Assembly (NCBI RefSeq): GCF_000017685.1
Contig: NC_010602.1
Span: 496,001-560,000 of the forward strand
Reading direction: 5' to 3'
Origin: Leptospira biflexa serovar Patoc strain 'Patoc 1 (Paris)'
Lineage (GTDB): Bacteria > Spirochaetota > Leptospiria > Leptospirales > Leptospiraceae
Length of the DNA: 64,000 nt
The translations under genes and the position numbers were made by a program. Below, piece after piece: positions 55,452 to 63,790 of this stretch (the first letter of the stretch is position 1; every line of letters starts with the position of its first letter). The notes beneath the pieces were generated by a model that saw only the letters and a list, made by a program, of their open reading frames with translations, was not told the DNA's origin and searched no databases.

Positions 55452-56446
55452 TTTTGAACTGTTTTTTCCCATAATTCCAAGAATCGAATTTGTTCGTGCG
55501 ATTCCACCGCTCGTTCACTTCTCGATTCCCTTACTTTTTGGATGGCAGACTTAGCATCCAGTTTTGCCTTCCAAATCAAATAGGCACAGGCAACTGTTCC
55601 TGACCGACCAAGACCACCGACACAATGGATGAGGAGTTTTTGGTTTTTGGAAAGGATCAAATCCATCCACTCCACAATCTCTTTCATTTGAGTGAAACTC
55701 GGAACTCTTTGGTCAAGGATAGAGACTTGTTTTTGTTCCAATCCGAACTGCGGAATTTCTGTTTTTAAATCAAGAACACCATATTGGGTATACTCTTGTT
55801 CGGTGATGAGACTTAGGATATGGGAGATCCCTTCCTTTTTGATGGTTTTTAAATCATCAAAAAGAACTCTTCCACGATCTTTTCTTCCAGGTAAAATGGT
55901 GAGTCCAATGTTTGTGAAAGGAAAATCCATTCCGTCTTGGATTGGTTTCAGATAATCAATTCGTAATACCTTGGATTTTTGGATATAGGTTTTGATTTTA
56001 TCGATGAGTTTAGAACCAGCATACAATGCCCACTTCTTTTGCCAGTCATTACATTCATCAAAAGATAGAGAATGCATCGCATATCGCAAAGCTCCCACAT
56101 GCATCTGATACGGATCCCGATCCAGTTTCACAAGGCGTGGGTAGTAGGATCTCAGTTTGGCAATGACTCGGTATGCTTTTTTCAGTTTGTCATTTTGGAG
56201 TGCTTGGGGTGGATCAAATGGAATCGGGATTCCTAAATCTTCTTGGTTGTGTAATATTTCTGTGAGGACAATTGCTTCTTTCCATTCTGCTTCGGATTCG
56301 ATCTTACAAAAGATGTATAACACATCGTTTTCCAACTTTAATAAATCTCGGATGATATGACCACGGTGTGTATGGAAAAAGTCGATCATCCAGACATTGT
56401 CTTGGGCATCAATGATGATATTGGCTCCATTTAAGTCACCATGCAC
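55448..56446 (-). CDS. Kinase C-lobe plus dual-specificity phosphatase (broken half)
   Basis: A 332-residue frame opening exactly at the catalytic loop of an APH/choline-kinase-like domain: HGDLNGANIIIDAQDNVWMI, where Asp in HGD and Asp in MIDF are catalytic and metal residues. The N-lobe is in the previous frame upstream. A helical segment (to about residue 170) leads to a dual-specificity phosphatase with HCVGGLGRSG (Cys nucleophile, Arg). An ATG at its start is unlikely to be a true translation start, since it sits inside the kinase core. Together with the upstream frame it should make one three-domain protein. Confidence 0.7.
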   Translation of the reverse strand: MHGDLNGANIIIDAQDNVWMIDFFHTHRGHIIRDLLKLENDVLYIFCKIESEAEWKEAIVLTEILHNQEDLGIPIPFDPPQALQNDKLKKAYRVIAKLRSYYPRLVKLDRDPYQMHVGALRYAMHSLSFDECNDWQKKWALYAGSKLIDKIKTYIQKSKVLRIDYLKPIQDGMDFPFTNIGLTILPGRKDRGRVLFDDLKTIKKEGISHILSLITEQEYTQYGVLDLKTEIPQFGLEQKQVSILDQRVPSFTQMKEIVEWMDLILSKNQKLLIHCVGGLGRSGTVACAYLIWKAKLDAKSAIQKVRESRSERAVESHEQIRFLELWEKTVQN

Positions 56447-57800
56447 AAAGGAAGTATTGTGTGTGATTGTATTCTTTCAGTTGGATCAGGTCTTTTTCAT
56501 AAAAAATACAAGGATTATTGGTTTCAAAACCTGGATATATGGAGATGGTTTCTTTTGGTTGTGGTCCACCTAATATCGATTCCACTCTTGACCGAACCGA
56601 TTTTGCATATTTTGATTGGAAGTCGTAATATTCTAACAAATTGAGTTTTTCTGTTGAGGCTGCTTCAAATAATCGACCCAACTGTTCACCAAACACAACA
56701 TCAATGATACGATCAAGGCCTGATCCATCTGCCATAACACCATATACTTTTTGAAAGGTTTTTACATTCCCATCTAACATTGCCGCATAACGGTATTTAA
56801 TGGCACCTCTGTCATTTAATTCACAAAAATCCACAATCGAAGGTGCATTATTCCCTAACACTTCTTGGATCCTTTCAAAGGATGTCCTTTCTTTTGCAAT
56901 GAGATCACGATTTCCAATTTTCACAACACATGGAACTTGTGAATGCCCTAGATTGTCTATGGATTTGGATTTTAAGACTACGTTTCCAGAAAATCCACCA
57001 TCTAATGTTTTAAATTCTACTTCTTTGCAATCTCTGAATAAATAGAGTAAAATTTGTTTGTCAATTTCAGAGATTGGATACTTAGGATCTAATTTCAGCT
57101 TATCACTTGCAATCCTTGCATTGGTGGAAATCCGTTTCACCAAATTTGGTTGGTCCCCGGTTAAATATTCCGTGAAGGCACCGATCGAAGAGAATACTTT
57201 GACACCTAAAATTTGTTTCAATTGGTCCAAGGCGATGAAATGCATGGAAAGCGAAGAACTGGCAGTCAGGGCAGAACAGACAGCCAATTCAAATTCAGGG
57301 TATCTCGTTTTTAGATCATAACACAAAAACGTAACTTTTGCTTCCGTCCATACACCAGTGATCCCCACTTTCAATGGTTTGCCTTGATAGGGCTTTAAAA
57401 TTGATTCTAAATTTGTTTCTACAAAGTCATTCAAACCAGAAGCATTTATGATCTCGGCTCGTTTCGGATCTCTTTCGATCCAATTTTGAAACACAAACTC
57501 TGCCCCTTTTGTATCTTGGATACAATGAGGACCAAACTGAATCAAATGGTCTTCTTGTGATTTTGAATTGAGATCATGCCAATCACGAATGTGAATTAAT
57601 TTTAAACGGCTGGGATCAGACTCATAAGCCCAATCCATCAGTGAAAATACAGGTCCATCTTCTACCATTTCACCGAGCAAACGATTTGCTTCTGCATACC
57701 CAATGTGTAAGGAATTGGGAAGGGGATCATATTGATCTAAAAGGGATGCAAAATCATTTTGTAAACATTGAGTAAATAATATGGCCGTCTCAGAATTCAT
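56436..57800 (-). CDS. Isochorismatase-like plus kinase N-lobe (broken half)
   Basis: A 454-residue frame starting at ATG 57800 (GTG at 57818 would add six residues). Residues 1-210 resemble the cysteine-hydrolase/isochorismatase fold (ETAILFTQCLQNDF, VGITGVWTEAKVTF), but the usual Cys in TxxC is Lys here, so ordinary nicotinamidase chemistry is unlikely. Residues about 250-450 look like a kinase N-lobe: GGFSGNVVLKSK, then PCVVKIGNRDLIAKERTSFERI. The frame ends at HTQYFLCAW just before the HGD loop in the next frame. Phosphotransferase of unknown substrate; TCAD9-like kinases were considered. Confidence 0.7.
   Translation of the reverse strand: MNSETAILFTQCLQNDFASLLDQYDPLPNSLHIGYAEANRLLGEMVEDGPVFSLMDWAYESDPSRLKLIHIRDWHDLNSKSQEDHLIQFGPHCIQDTKGAEFVFQNWIERDPKRAEIINASGLNDFVETNLESILKPYQGKPLKVGITGVWTEAKVTFLCYDLKTRYPEFELAVCSALTASSSLSMHFIALDQLKQILGVKVFSSIGAFTEYLTGDQPNLVKRISTNARIASDKLKLDPKYPISEIDKQILLYLFRDCKEVEFKTLDGGFSGNVVLKSKSIDNLGHSQVPCVVKIGNRDLIAKERTSFERIQEVLGNNAPSIVDFCELNDRGAIKYRYAAMLDGNVKTFQKVYGVMADGSGLDRIIDVVFGEQLGRLFEAASTEKLNLLEYYDFQSKYAKSVRSRVESILGGPQPKETISIYPGFETNNPCIFYEKDLIQLKEYNHTQYFLCAW
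56458..56465 (-). repeat. (CA)4 tract at the frameshift point
   Basis: The coding strand reads AATCACACACAATACTTCC here. One additional CA unit (or loss of one base) would join the two frames as NHTHNTSFVHGDLNG, giving a normal kinase loop. The tract is short, so slippage, a fixed mutation and a base-calling error are all possible. Confidence 0.85.
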
Positions 57801-57864
57801 GTACAAAAGAATTGACACCTTTCCAAATAAATCGAGAATTTATTTCTTAAATTTTGGAGGGACG

Positions 57865-58179
57865 ATGAAACAATTGATTCCGATTTTATTGACGATGGTT
57901 TTGACGGTTGGACTTTCTGCGGGTGAAGTAGGTTCCGACTGCACCTTCAAAGGAAAGAAGTTGGCAGGCAAAGTGCAGTTTGTGACTAGTTTTCCCGATT
58001 TTAAGGTGCAGATTGTGGATAGTTTTCCTGATCTCAAAGTGAAAAAAGTCACAAGTTTCCCATCTGATTGTGGGCAGTGGCAGGAAGTCACATCCTTTCC
58101 CGATTTTAAAGTCCAAATTGTCACCAGTTTCCCAGACTTCAAAGTGAAGTATGTGGACTCATTTCCTGGTGTACCGTAA
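57865..58179 (+). CDS. Small secreted SFPD-repeat protein
   Basis: A 104-residue protein with GGAGG five bases before ATG 57865. A signal peptide (LIPILLTMVLTVGLSAG) leads to a mature chain made almost wholly of repeats. V-[TD]-S-F-P-D-[FL]-K-V starts at residues 40, 51, 62, 75, 86 and 97, so the spacing is 11, 11, 13, 11, 11. The 13-residue unit has SDCGQWQE, with Cys 69; Cys 26 lies just before the repeats, so a disulfide is possible. Regular alternation of Val/Phe and charge suggests beta strands. I know no function. It is divergent from the broken three-domain gene and its last 21 bases overlap the LtaS-like gene. Confidence 0.85.
   Translation: MKQLIPILLTMVLTVGLSAGEVGSDCTFKGKKLAGKVQFVTSFPDFKVQIVDSFPDLKVKKVTSFPSDCGQWQEVTSFPDFKVQIVTSFPDFKVKYVDSFPGVP
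57982..58176 (+). repeat. Six tandem repeats encoding VxSFPDFKV units
   Basis: Repeats of 33 bases (one of 39) encode the six SFPD units. The third-codon bases differ among copies (TTTCCCGAT, TTTCCTGAT, TTCCCAGAC), so the protein sequence is kept more strictly than the DNA, which suggests selection rather than recent duplication. Confidence 0.85.
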
Positions 58180-60159
58180 ACTTCCTTCCAACGGGTAAAG
58201 AGTATTACGATTCATTAGCTCTAAACTCAAATTAAAAAAAGCTTTTGCATTTTGGGTTTGTTTCGTACAATTTGTACGGTTTGGGTTACATACTGGATCT
58301 TCCGCATAAGGAGGCACCATTTGGAAAATAAATTGGGTGTCTCCATCCACACTTTGGTAGAGGATTTTTTCCTCATCAATCCAACCACAAGCACTTCCAT
58401 AAGCAAAGTAAGTACTTCCTGATTTGACATTGGGTGCCAAAAGGTTTTTCCCAAAACCGGCAAAATACGTTTCTTTACCAATTACACCTAAAATTGTCGG
58501 CAAAACATCGAGTTGGGAAGCGATTCTCTCATCTAACTTAGGTTTAATGTATTTTGGTGCAAACAACATAAAGGGAACCATTCTATCTTCATAGTAGGAT
58601 AGATATCGATGATGAGTATGATCCCCTACAAATACAAAAAGTGTATTTTCAAAGTAATCTCTCTTTTGTATTTCTTTCATAAAAACTTCTAAGGCTGCAT
58701 CTGAGTAGTGATAAGTGTTTAGATAATCATAATCAGTGACACTAGAATCGAAAATTTCATATTTTTTATCTGGAACCTTATAGGGATAATGCGTGGTCAT
58801 AGTGAGAATGGTCATCAAAAATGGTTTTTTCTTTTTTTGGTAAGCATCCATTTCTTCTATCGCTTTGGAATAAAGATGTTCATCATCATAACCCCAAGCA
58901 CCAATTTGGTACAATCCAGACTTTCTAAAGTCCTCTTTGCCAATGAGTGTTTTGTATCCAAAATGAGGTAAAATTGTTGCCAAACTATCAAACTTTAAAT
59001 CATCTCCTGTGATAAAACTCGTTTCATAACCTAACTCGGAAAAGATGTTCCCGATGGCAGAAAAGTGGCTGAGGATTTGTGGCGTTCGGATAGCAGTAAG
59101 CCCAGGTCGATCGGGGATACTTGTTAGAACAGAAAGTAAAGCGTTACTTGTTCTTCCTCCATTTGCATAAAATTTGGAAAAACTATGTCCACGTTTCGCC
59201 AATTGATTGTAATACGGAGTAATTTCTTTTCCTAACCAAATTCCATCGGAGATTGGCCATACAAATTTTCCAGTCCAGGATTCTTGGATCACAAGGACAA
59301 TATTCGTTGGTTTTTTACCAGTTGTTTCGTTGAACTTCCGAACCAAAGGAAAGTTTGGGTCATCTAAAAATTCGGCCCCTTCAAATTGGATCTCTTCTTT
59401 TACAATCGACAACATTTCTGAATCACTCATCTTTAAGTGTTTGGGAATGGATTGGCTTTTGAAATCGTTGATGGTTGTATAAATTCCATTCAAGGCAATT
59501 TGGTTGATCAATGCATCATCTGAAATGATGGCTTCACTTGCCCTCAGAGGTGATTCCTGTGGGCCACCCCGAAGTCCTATAAAAAAAAACAAAATCCAAA
59601 GAATGATTTTTGGGATGGTATACCGCTTTGGTTGTGTTTCATTCACTTGGTATCCAATCTTATTTTTTCGAAACCAAAAACGTATCCCCAAAACATAAAG
59701 AAGGATCACAAAAAAAAAGCTTAAAATTTTAAATGGAGCTTCCGACCAAGCAGAAACAACCAAAACATCCAAATCTCCTAGAAATACAATCGCTTCGTAA
59801 CCAATGTGTTTATTGGCATTTTCAAAATATAATAAATCTGCAAATAGATGTAACACACAAAAGGGATATATTATCAAAGGAGTGACAAGCCAAAGATTTC
59901 GATACAATTGATTCCTAGATAAGAATTCCGAAATGGAAAGTATGTAAAATCCAACTAACGCGATAGATACGGTGACTAAATCAAATCGAAATCCTATCAA
60001 AAAAGCTTTGAGAATTAACAGATGGTTTATTTCTTCTAATCGATAGGAATAAACAAAGAAGAACAAAACTCGATGGAGGAATAAAGTTAAAAATCCAAAA
60101 CAGAGATATGTCAAAAAAATGCGGTCTGAAAATCTTGGTTTGAAAAACAAGTTCACCAT
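58159..60159 (-). CDS. LtaS/sulfatase-family membrane phosphotransferase
   Basis: A 666-residue protein. Five N-terminal membrane helices (to about residue 195) and an extracytoplasmic alkaline-phosphatase-superfamily domain. The early metal-binding segment is IVLVIQESWTGK. The region around ANGGRTSNALLSVLTSIP contains the expected Thr/Ser nucleophile. Later metal residues are in FITGDDLKFD and VFVGDHTHHR. It resembles LtaS and OpgB/MdoB-type phosphoglycerol transferases; a role in modifying glycans or lipid heads in the envelope is inferred, since lipoteichoic acid is not expected in a diderm spirochete. It overlaps the SFPD gene by 21 bases. Confidence 0.88.
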   Translation of the reverse strand: MVNLFFKPRFSDRIFLTYLCFGFLTLFLHRVLFFFVYSYRLEEINHLLILKAFLIGFRFDLVTVSIALVGFYILSISEFLSRNQLYRNLWLVTPLIIYPFCVLHLFADLLYFENANKHIGYEAIVFLGDLDVLVVSAWSEAPFKILSFFFVILLYVLGIRFWFRKNKIGYQVNETQPKRYTIPKIILWILFFFIGLRGGPQESPLRASEAIISDDALINQIALNGIYTTINDFKSQSIPKHLKMSDSEMLSIVKEEIQFEGAEFLDDPNFPLVRKFNETTGKKPTNIVLVIQESWTGKFVWPISDGIWLGKEITPYYNQLAKRGHSFSKFYANGGRTSNALLSVLTSIPDRPGLTAIRTPQILSHFSAIGNIFSELGYETSFITGDDLKFDSLATILPHFGYKTLIGKEDFRKSGLYQIGAWGYDDEHLYSKAIEEMDAYQKKKKPFLMTILTMTTHYPYKVPDKKYEIFDSSVTDYDYLNTYHYSDAALEVFMKEIQKRDYFENTLFVFVGDHTHHRYLSYYEDRMVPFMLFAPKYIKPKLDERIASQLDVLPTILGVIGKETYFAGFGKNLLAPNVKSGSTYFAYGSACGWIDEEKILYQSVDGDTQFIFQMVPPYAEDPVCNPNRTNCTKQTQNAKAFFNLSLELMNRNTLYPLEGSLRYTRK

Positions 60160-60254
60160 AAAAAAAAGAATTGGTTAGTCTTTGGGATGGTCAATTCACT
60201 TACGATCTTTCAGTTGATTTATTTTCGCTATTCTCCAATTTTGAACCTACTCAC

Positions 60255-61697
60255 ATGAAGCCGATCCAAAAAATACTCATCGCCAATCGTGGTGAAATTG
60301 CTGTTCGAGTCATTCGCACTGCCAAAAAAATGGGGATCAGAACAGTCGCTGTTTATTCTGATCCCGATTCTCAAAGTTTGTTCGTTTTAAGTGCTGATGA
60401 AGCGTATCCACTCGGTGGAACCGATGCTCGTTCCTCGTATTTAAATGTAGATAAGGTGATTGAAGCCTGTTTGGCAACGGGTGCCGATGCAGTGCACCCA
60501 GGTTATGGATTTTTATCAGAAAATACTGACTTCGCAAAAAAATTAGAACAACATGGAATTTCTTTTATCGGTCCAAAACCTCATTCAATTGAGGCGATGG
60601 GTGACAAGATCGGCTCACGCATATTAGTTGCCAAAAGTGGTGTACCAGTTGTCCCAGGTTACGAAGGGGAATCCCAAGAGATGTCTGTTTTCAAAAAAGA
60701 AGCGGATAAAATTGGATACCCGGTGATGGCAAAAGCAAGTGCTGGTGGTGGTGGCAAAGGGATGCGACGTATCAATTCCTCTGACGAACTGGAAGCTGGC
60801 ATTTTATCGGCAAAACGAGAAGCTATGTCAGCTTTTGGAGATGATCGAATTCTATTAGAAAAGTACATTGTGAACCCAAGGCATGTGGAATTTCAAATCT
60901 TTGGTGACACACAAGGAAACATCATCCATTTGCATGAACGCGATTGTTCCTTACAAAGACGCCACCAAAAGGTAGTGGAAGAAACACCCGCTCCCAATTT
61001 TCCATCTTCTTTGAAATCTAAGATGGCAGAAGCTGCTGTGATGGCAGGTAAAGCCGTTCAATATGAAGGAGCTGGTACCGTAGAATTTATATTAGGTGAG
61101 AATGGTGAATTTTACTTTTTGGAGATGAACACTCGATTACAAGTAGAACATCCTGTCACTGAAATGACAACGGGACTAGATTTGGTCGAATGGCAAATCC
61201 GAGTTTGCCAAGGGGAACCTCTTCCGAACTTACAAACACCCAAACAAAATGGTCATGCCATCGAAGTGCGAATTTATGCCGAAGATCCAAAAGAAGGATT
61301 TTTACCTTCCATCGGAAAAATCCATCATTTATCTTTTCCAACAAGAGAAGACCTACGAATTGATTCCGGTGTGGTTACAGGTTCTGAAATTACAATGTAT
61401 TACGATCCGATGATAGCAAAACTCATTGTATGGGGTGAAGATCGACAAACTGCAATTCAGCGACTCATCGAATGTTTATCAGAGACAATTGTGTTTGGTC
61501 CCAAAACCAATTTGCAGTTCTTACAAAAATTAGTATCCACTGACCAATTTGCAAAAGGAACTGTTTCGACTCACTTCATCGCAGATCATGAAGATTTACT
61601 ATTAAAAGAGAATACGAAGGAAGAACTTAAATATGCCTTCGCAGGACTCTTTTTTTCCTCGAAACAAACCCTGGATCCTTGGAGCCCAATTAGGTAA
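60255..61697 (+). CDS. Biotin carboxylase subunit
   Basis: A 480-residue ATP-grasp biotin carboxylase. It has the N-terminal ILIANRGEIAVRVIRTAKKMG, the glycine-rich ATP loop ASAGGGGKGMRRI, catalytic segments HLHERDCSLQRRHQK and FLEMNTRLQVEHPVTEM, and the C-terminal domain. It carboxylates biotin on the carrier protein encoded six bases later. ATG at 60255 matches family N-termini; the frame is open 28 codons further upstream but that part is not conserved. The carboxyltransferase at 23.1 kb is a candidate partner. Confidence 0.93.
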   Translation: MKPIQKILIANRGEIAVRVIRTAKKMGIRTVAVYSDPDSQSLFVLSADEAYPLGGTDARSSYLNVDKVIEACLATGADAVHPGYGFLSENTDFAKKLEQHGISFIGPKPHSIEAMGDKIGSRILVAKSGVPVVPGYEGESQEMSVFKKEADKIGYPVMAKASAGGGGKGMRRINSSDELEAGILSAKREAMSAFGDDRILLEKYIVNPRHVEFQIFGDTQGNIIHLHERDCSLQRRHQKVVEETPAPNFPSSLKSKMAEAAVMAGKAVQYEGAGTVEFILGENGEFYFLEMNTRLQVEHPVTEMTTGLDLVEWQIRVCQGEPLPNLQTPKQNGHAIEVRIYAEDPKEGFLPSIGKIHHLSFPTREDLRIDSGVVTGSEITMYYDPMIAKLIVWGEDRQTAIQRLIECLSETIVFGPKTNLQFLQKLVSTDQFAKGTVSTHFIADHEDLLLKENTKEELKYAFAGLFFSSKQTLDPWSPIR

Positions 61698-61703
61698 TCA
61701 GAT

Positions 61704-62213
61704 ATGGATTTTTTATTCGAAACAAAATCAAAACCTGCCTCGGTCCACGTGAATGGAAATACCATTCGCGTACGATTGGACAATGAATCCTTTTCTTTTC
61801 AAACGGACCAACTTGTTGAGGGATTCAAAACCCAGGACAATCAATTGCCAACCGTACAAATGAAAGACGGGTCCCTCCTAAAATTTTTGAAAATGAAGAA
61901 CCAGATCTTCTTCCATTGGAAAGGAGAAACATGGAGTGCAAAACTAACGGAAAGATCTTATGAAGTCGCAGGGCAAACCTCGCCCGAAATCAAAAGTCCC
62001 ATGCCAGGAAAAGTAGTGCAAATCTCTACTGCGGCGGGAAGCGAACATAGAATAGGGGAAACATTGTTAATTTTGGAAGCAATGAAAATGGAAAATGCCA
62101 TCAAAGCCCCTTATCCCTGCCGCGTGGAAGAGATCCGAAAGGTACAAGGTGAGCTTGTCCAACAAGATGAGGTTCTCCTCATTTTACACAGAATCGAATT
62201 GGAAAAAACATAA
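61704..62213 (+). CDS. Biotin carboxyl carrier protein
   Basis: A 169-residue protein. The last 75 residues are a biotinyl domain (KSPMPGKVVQISTAAGS, then LILEAMKMENAIKAP with the biotin Lys in AMKM). The N-terminal 90 residues are beta-rich, like the BT linker region found in acyl-CoA carboxylase alpha chains. In many bacteria carboxylase and carrier are fused; here they are two genes, six bases apart. Confidence 0.92.
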   Translation: MDFLFETKSKPASVHVNGNTIRVRLDNESFSFQTDQLVEGFKTQDNQLPTVQMKDGSLLKFLKMKNQIFFHWKGETWSAKLTERSYEVAGQTSPEIKSPMPGKVVQISTAAGSEHRIGETLLILEAMKMENAIKAPYPCRVEEIRKVQGELVQQDEVLLILHRIELEKT

Positions 62214-62285
62214 ATTCTCGAATCTATTTGACATATTTTGCAAATTTCCCAGAGTAAGGCAGTTTCTTTGGCGAATAGGTAGAGA

Positions 62286-63773
62286 ATGTACAATTCTATT
62301 TTGAGAAGTTTTATACTTCTGTTATTTTTTTCCCTGGTACCGAGTGTTTTTGCGCAGGAGCGAGCACCCAGAACCGACCTTCCGTTCGACATCTCTGAAA
62401 AAAAGAGATTGAGTGAACGTGATTTTAAGAATAAAAAAGAGGGCGGTTACTTCACAGGGCTCCCTCTGATCAACTCAGATCCCAACGTCGGGATCGGTTA
62501 TGGTGCCCGGGTGTTGTATTTTTACAACGGGAACCGAACTTCTCCGATGTTTGAATACACTCCGTATCGTGTCAGGATCTTTGCTCAGTATTTTAATACG
62601 ACCAAACGGGCACCCTACCACCAATTGAGTTTGGATGCACCTTATATTTTTGACACCAAATGGCGGTTACGTGCAGATTTAGTTTACGAACGAAATCCGA
62701 ATTCCTTATATTTTGGACTAGGGGAAGGAACTCTCCAACCTCTTTCTTATTTGGAACGGAACGATCCGAACGGCCGAATTCGTCGAAATGCCCCGTTTTC
62801 AGACTATGAAGATAATTTAAGTTTCAGAAGGCCAGGGGATGCGGGTGTTGGTGAAGCTCCCATAGTCAGTGATAATAAATACAATCGTTATGACATTGAA
62901 AACCCTAACTTCAGTACATCGGGTGAGTATTCCTTCTTTGGGGGTACACTTCGTACGGTCACTGGTGTTCGGTTATCAAAACAAATCATTCGTAGATTTG
63001 ATGGTGTGAACAATAATGCTTACCTTGGGCCAGCCGATGGAATTTTAGGTCTACTAGATGTAGATCGTACGTTTGCCACACCACAAGGGGAAACCAAGTT
63101 GACTCGTGATGATAAAGATGGTAAAGTCCGTGGGGTTAACGGTGGTTATACAAACACAATCCGTGCTGGTATCGTGTTTGACACTCGTGATTTTGAGCCA
63201 GACCCAAACCGAGGATTGTTTTTAGAATACACTCACGAACGTTCCACAAAAGCAATTGGATCTACTTCTGAATTCAATAAGAACTTAGTATCTGGGCGTA
63301 TTTTCTTAAGTCCTGTCACTTGGTTTACAAACAAACCTCCAGAAATTTTGGAAAAATTCGTGATCGCCGCTCGTGGAACCATGGTCCAAACGAATGGAGA
63401 TGCACCCTTTTACGAATACCGTAACATGTGGGGAACAGAAGTAAACCAATCTGGTCTTGGTGGTAGAACTACCATTCGTGGTTACAAACAAGATCGATTT
63501 GTGGGCCAAACGATGGCTTATGCAAACTTCGAAGTTCGATGGAAATTTGCGGAAGCAGAATTTGGTGGACAACACTTTGATTTCCAACTCGTTCCTTTTT
63601 ATGATGTAGGACGAGTTTGGGATCGCACCGAAGATGCAAATTTAAAAAACTACAAACACTCAAGGGGTATTGGACTTAGAATTCCTTGGAACCAAGCAAC
63701 TGTTATCTATTTCGATCATGCGATTTCGAACGAAGATAGACAAACGTTTATCAACTTTAACCACATATTCTAG
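62286..63773 (+). CDS. Omp85-type outer-membrane barrel (no POTRA)
   Basis: A 495-residue protein with a signal peptide (FILLLFFSLVPSVFAQ). The rest is a 16-stranded-type barrel of the surface antigen (D15) family: LINSDPNVGIGYGARVLYF, AGIVFDTRDFEPDPNRGLF, then the L6-loop motif RTTIRGYKQDRFVGQ and a final aromatic NHIF. No POTRA repeats precede the barrel, so it is not BamA; it may be a simple Omp85-like transporter or receptor. A TTGACA hexamer lies at 62228-62233, but no good -10. Confidence 0.88.
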   Translation: MYNSILRSFILLLFFSLVPSVFAQERAPRTDLPFDISEKKRLSERDFKNKKEGGYFTGLPLINSDPNVGIGYGARVLYFYNGNRTSPMFEYTPYRVRIFAQYFNTTKRAPYHQLSLDAPYIFDTKWRLRADLVYERNPNSLYFGLGEGTLQPLSYLERNDPNGRIRRNAPFSDYEDNLSFRRPGDAGVGEAPIVSDNKYNRYDIENPNFSTSGEYSFFGGTLRTVTGVRLSKQIIRRFDGVNNNAYLGPADGILGLLDVDRTFATPQGETKLTRDDKDGKVRGVNGGYTNTIRAGIVFDTRDFEPDPNRGLFLEYTHERSTKAIGSTSEFNKNLVSGRIFLSPVTWFTNKPPEILEKFVIAARGTMVQTNGDAPFYEYRNMWGTEVNQSGLGGRTTIRGYKQDRFVGQTMAYANFEVRWKFAEAEFGGQHFDFQLVPFYDVGRVWDRTEDANLKNYKHSRGIGLRIPWNQATVIYFDHAISNEDRQTFINFNHIF

Positions 63774-63790
63774 GGGAGCGCTTTAAGATT

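Noticed and set aside
57812..57840. TTGACA hexamer as promoter for the SFPD-repeat gene
   Set aside because: The -35 is perfect, but the sequence 17 bases later (AGAATT) is a poor -10; not enough for a feature.
60171..60254. Longer N-terminus for biotin carboxylase
   Set aside because: Residues do not match family; ATG 60255 opens the standard sequence.
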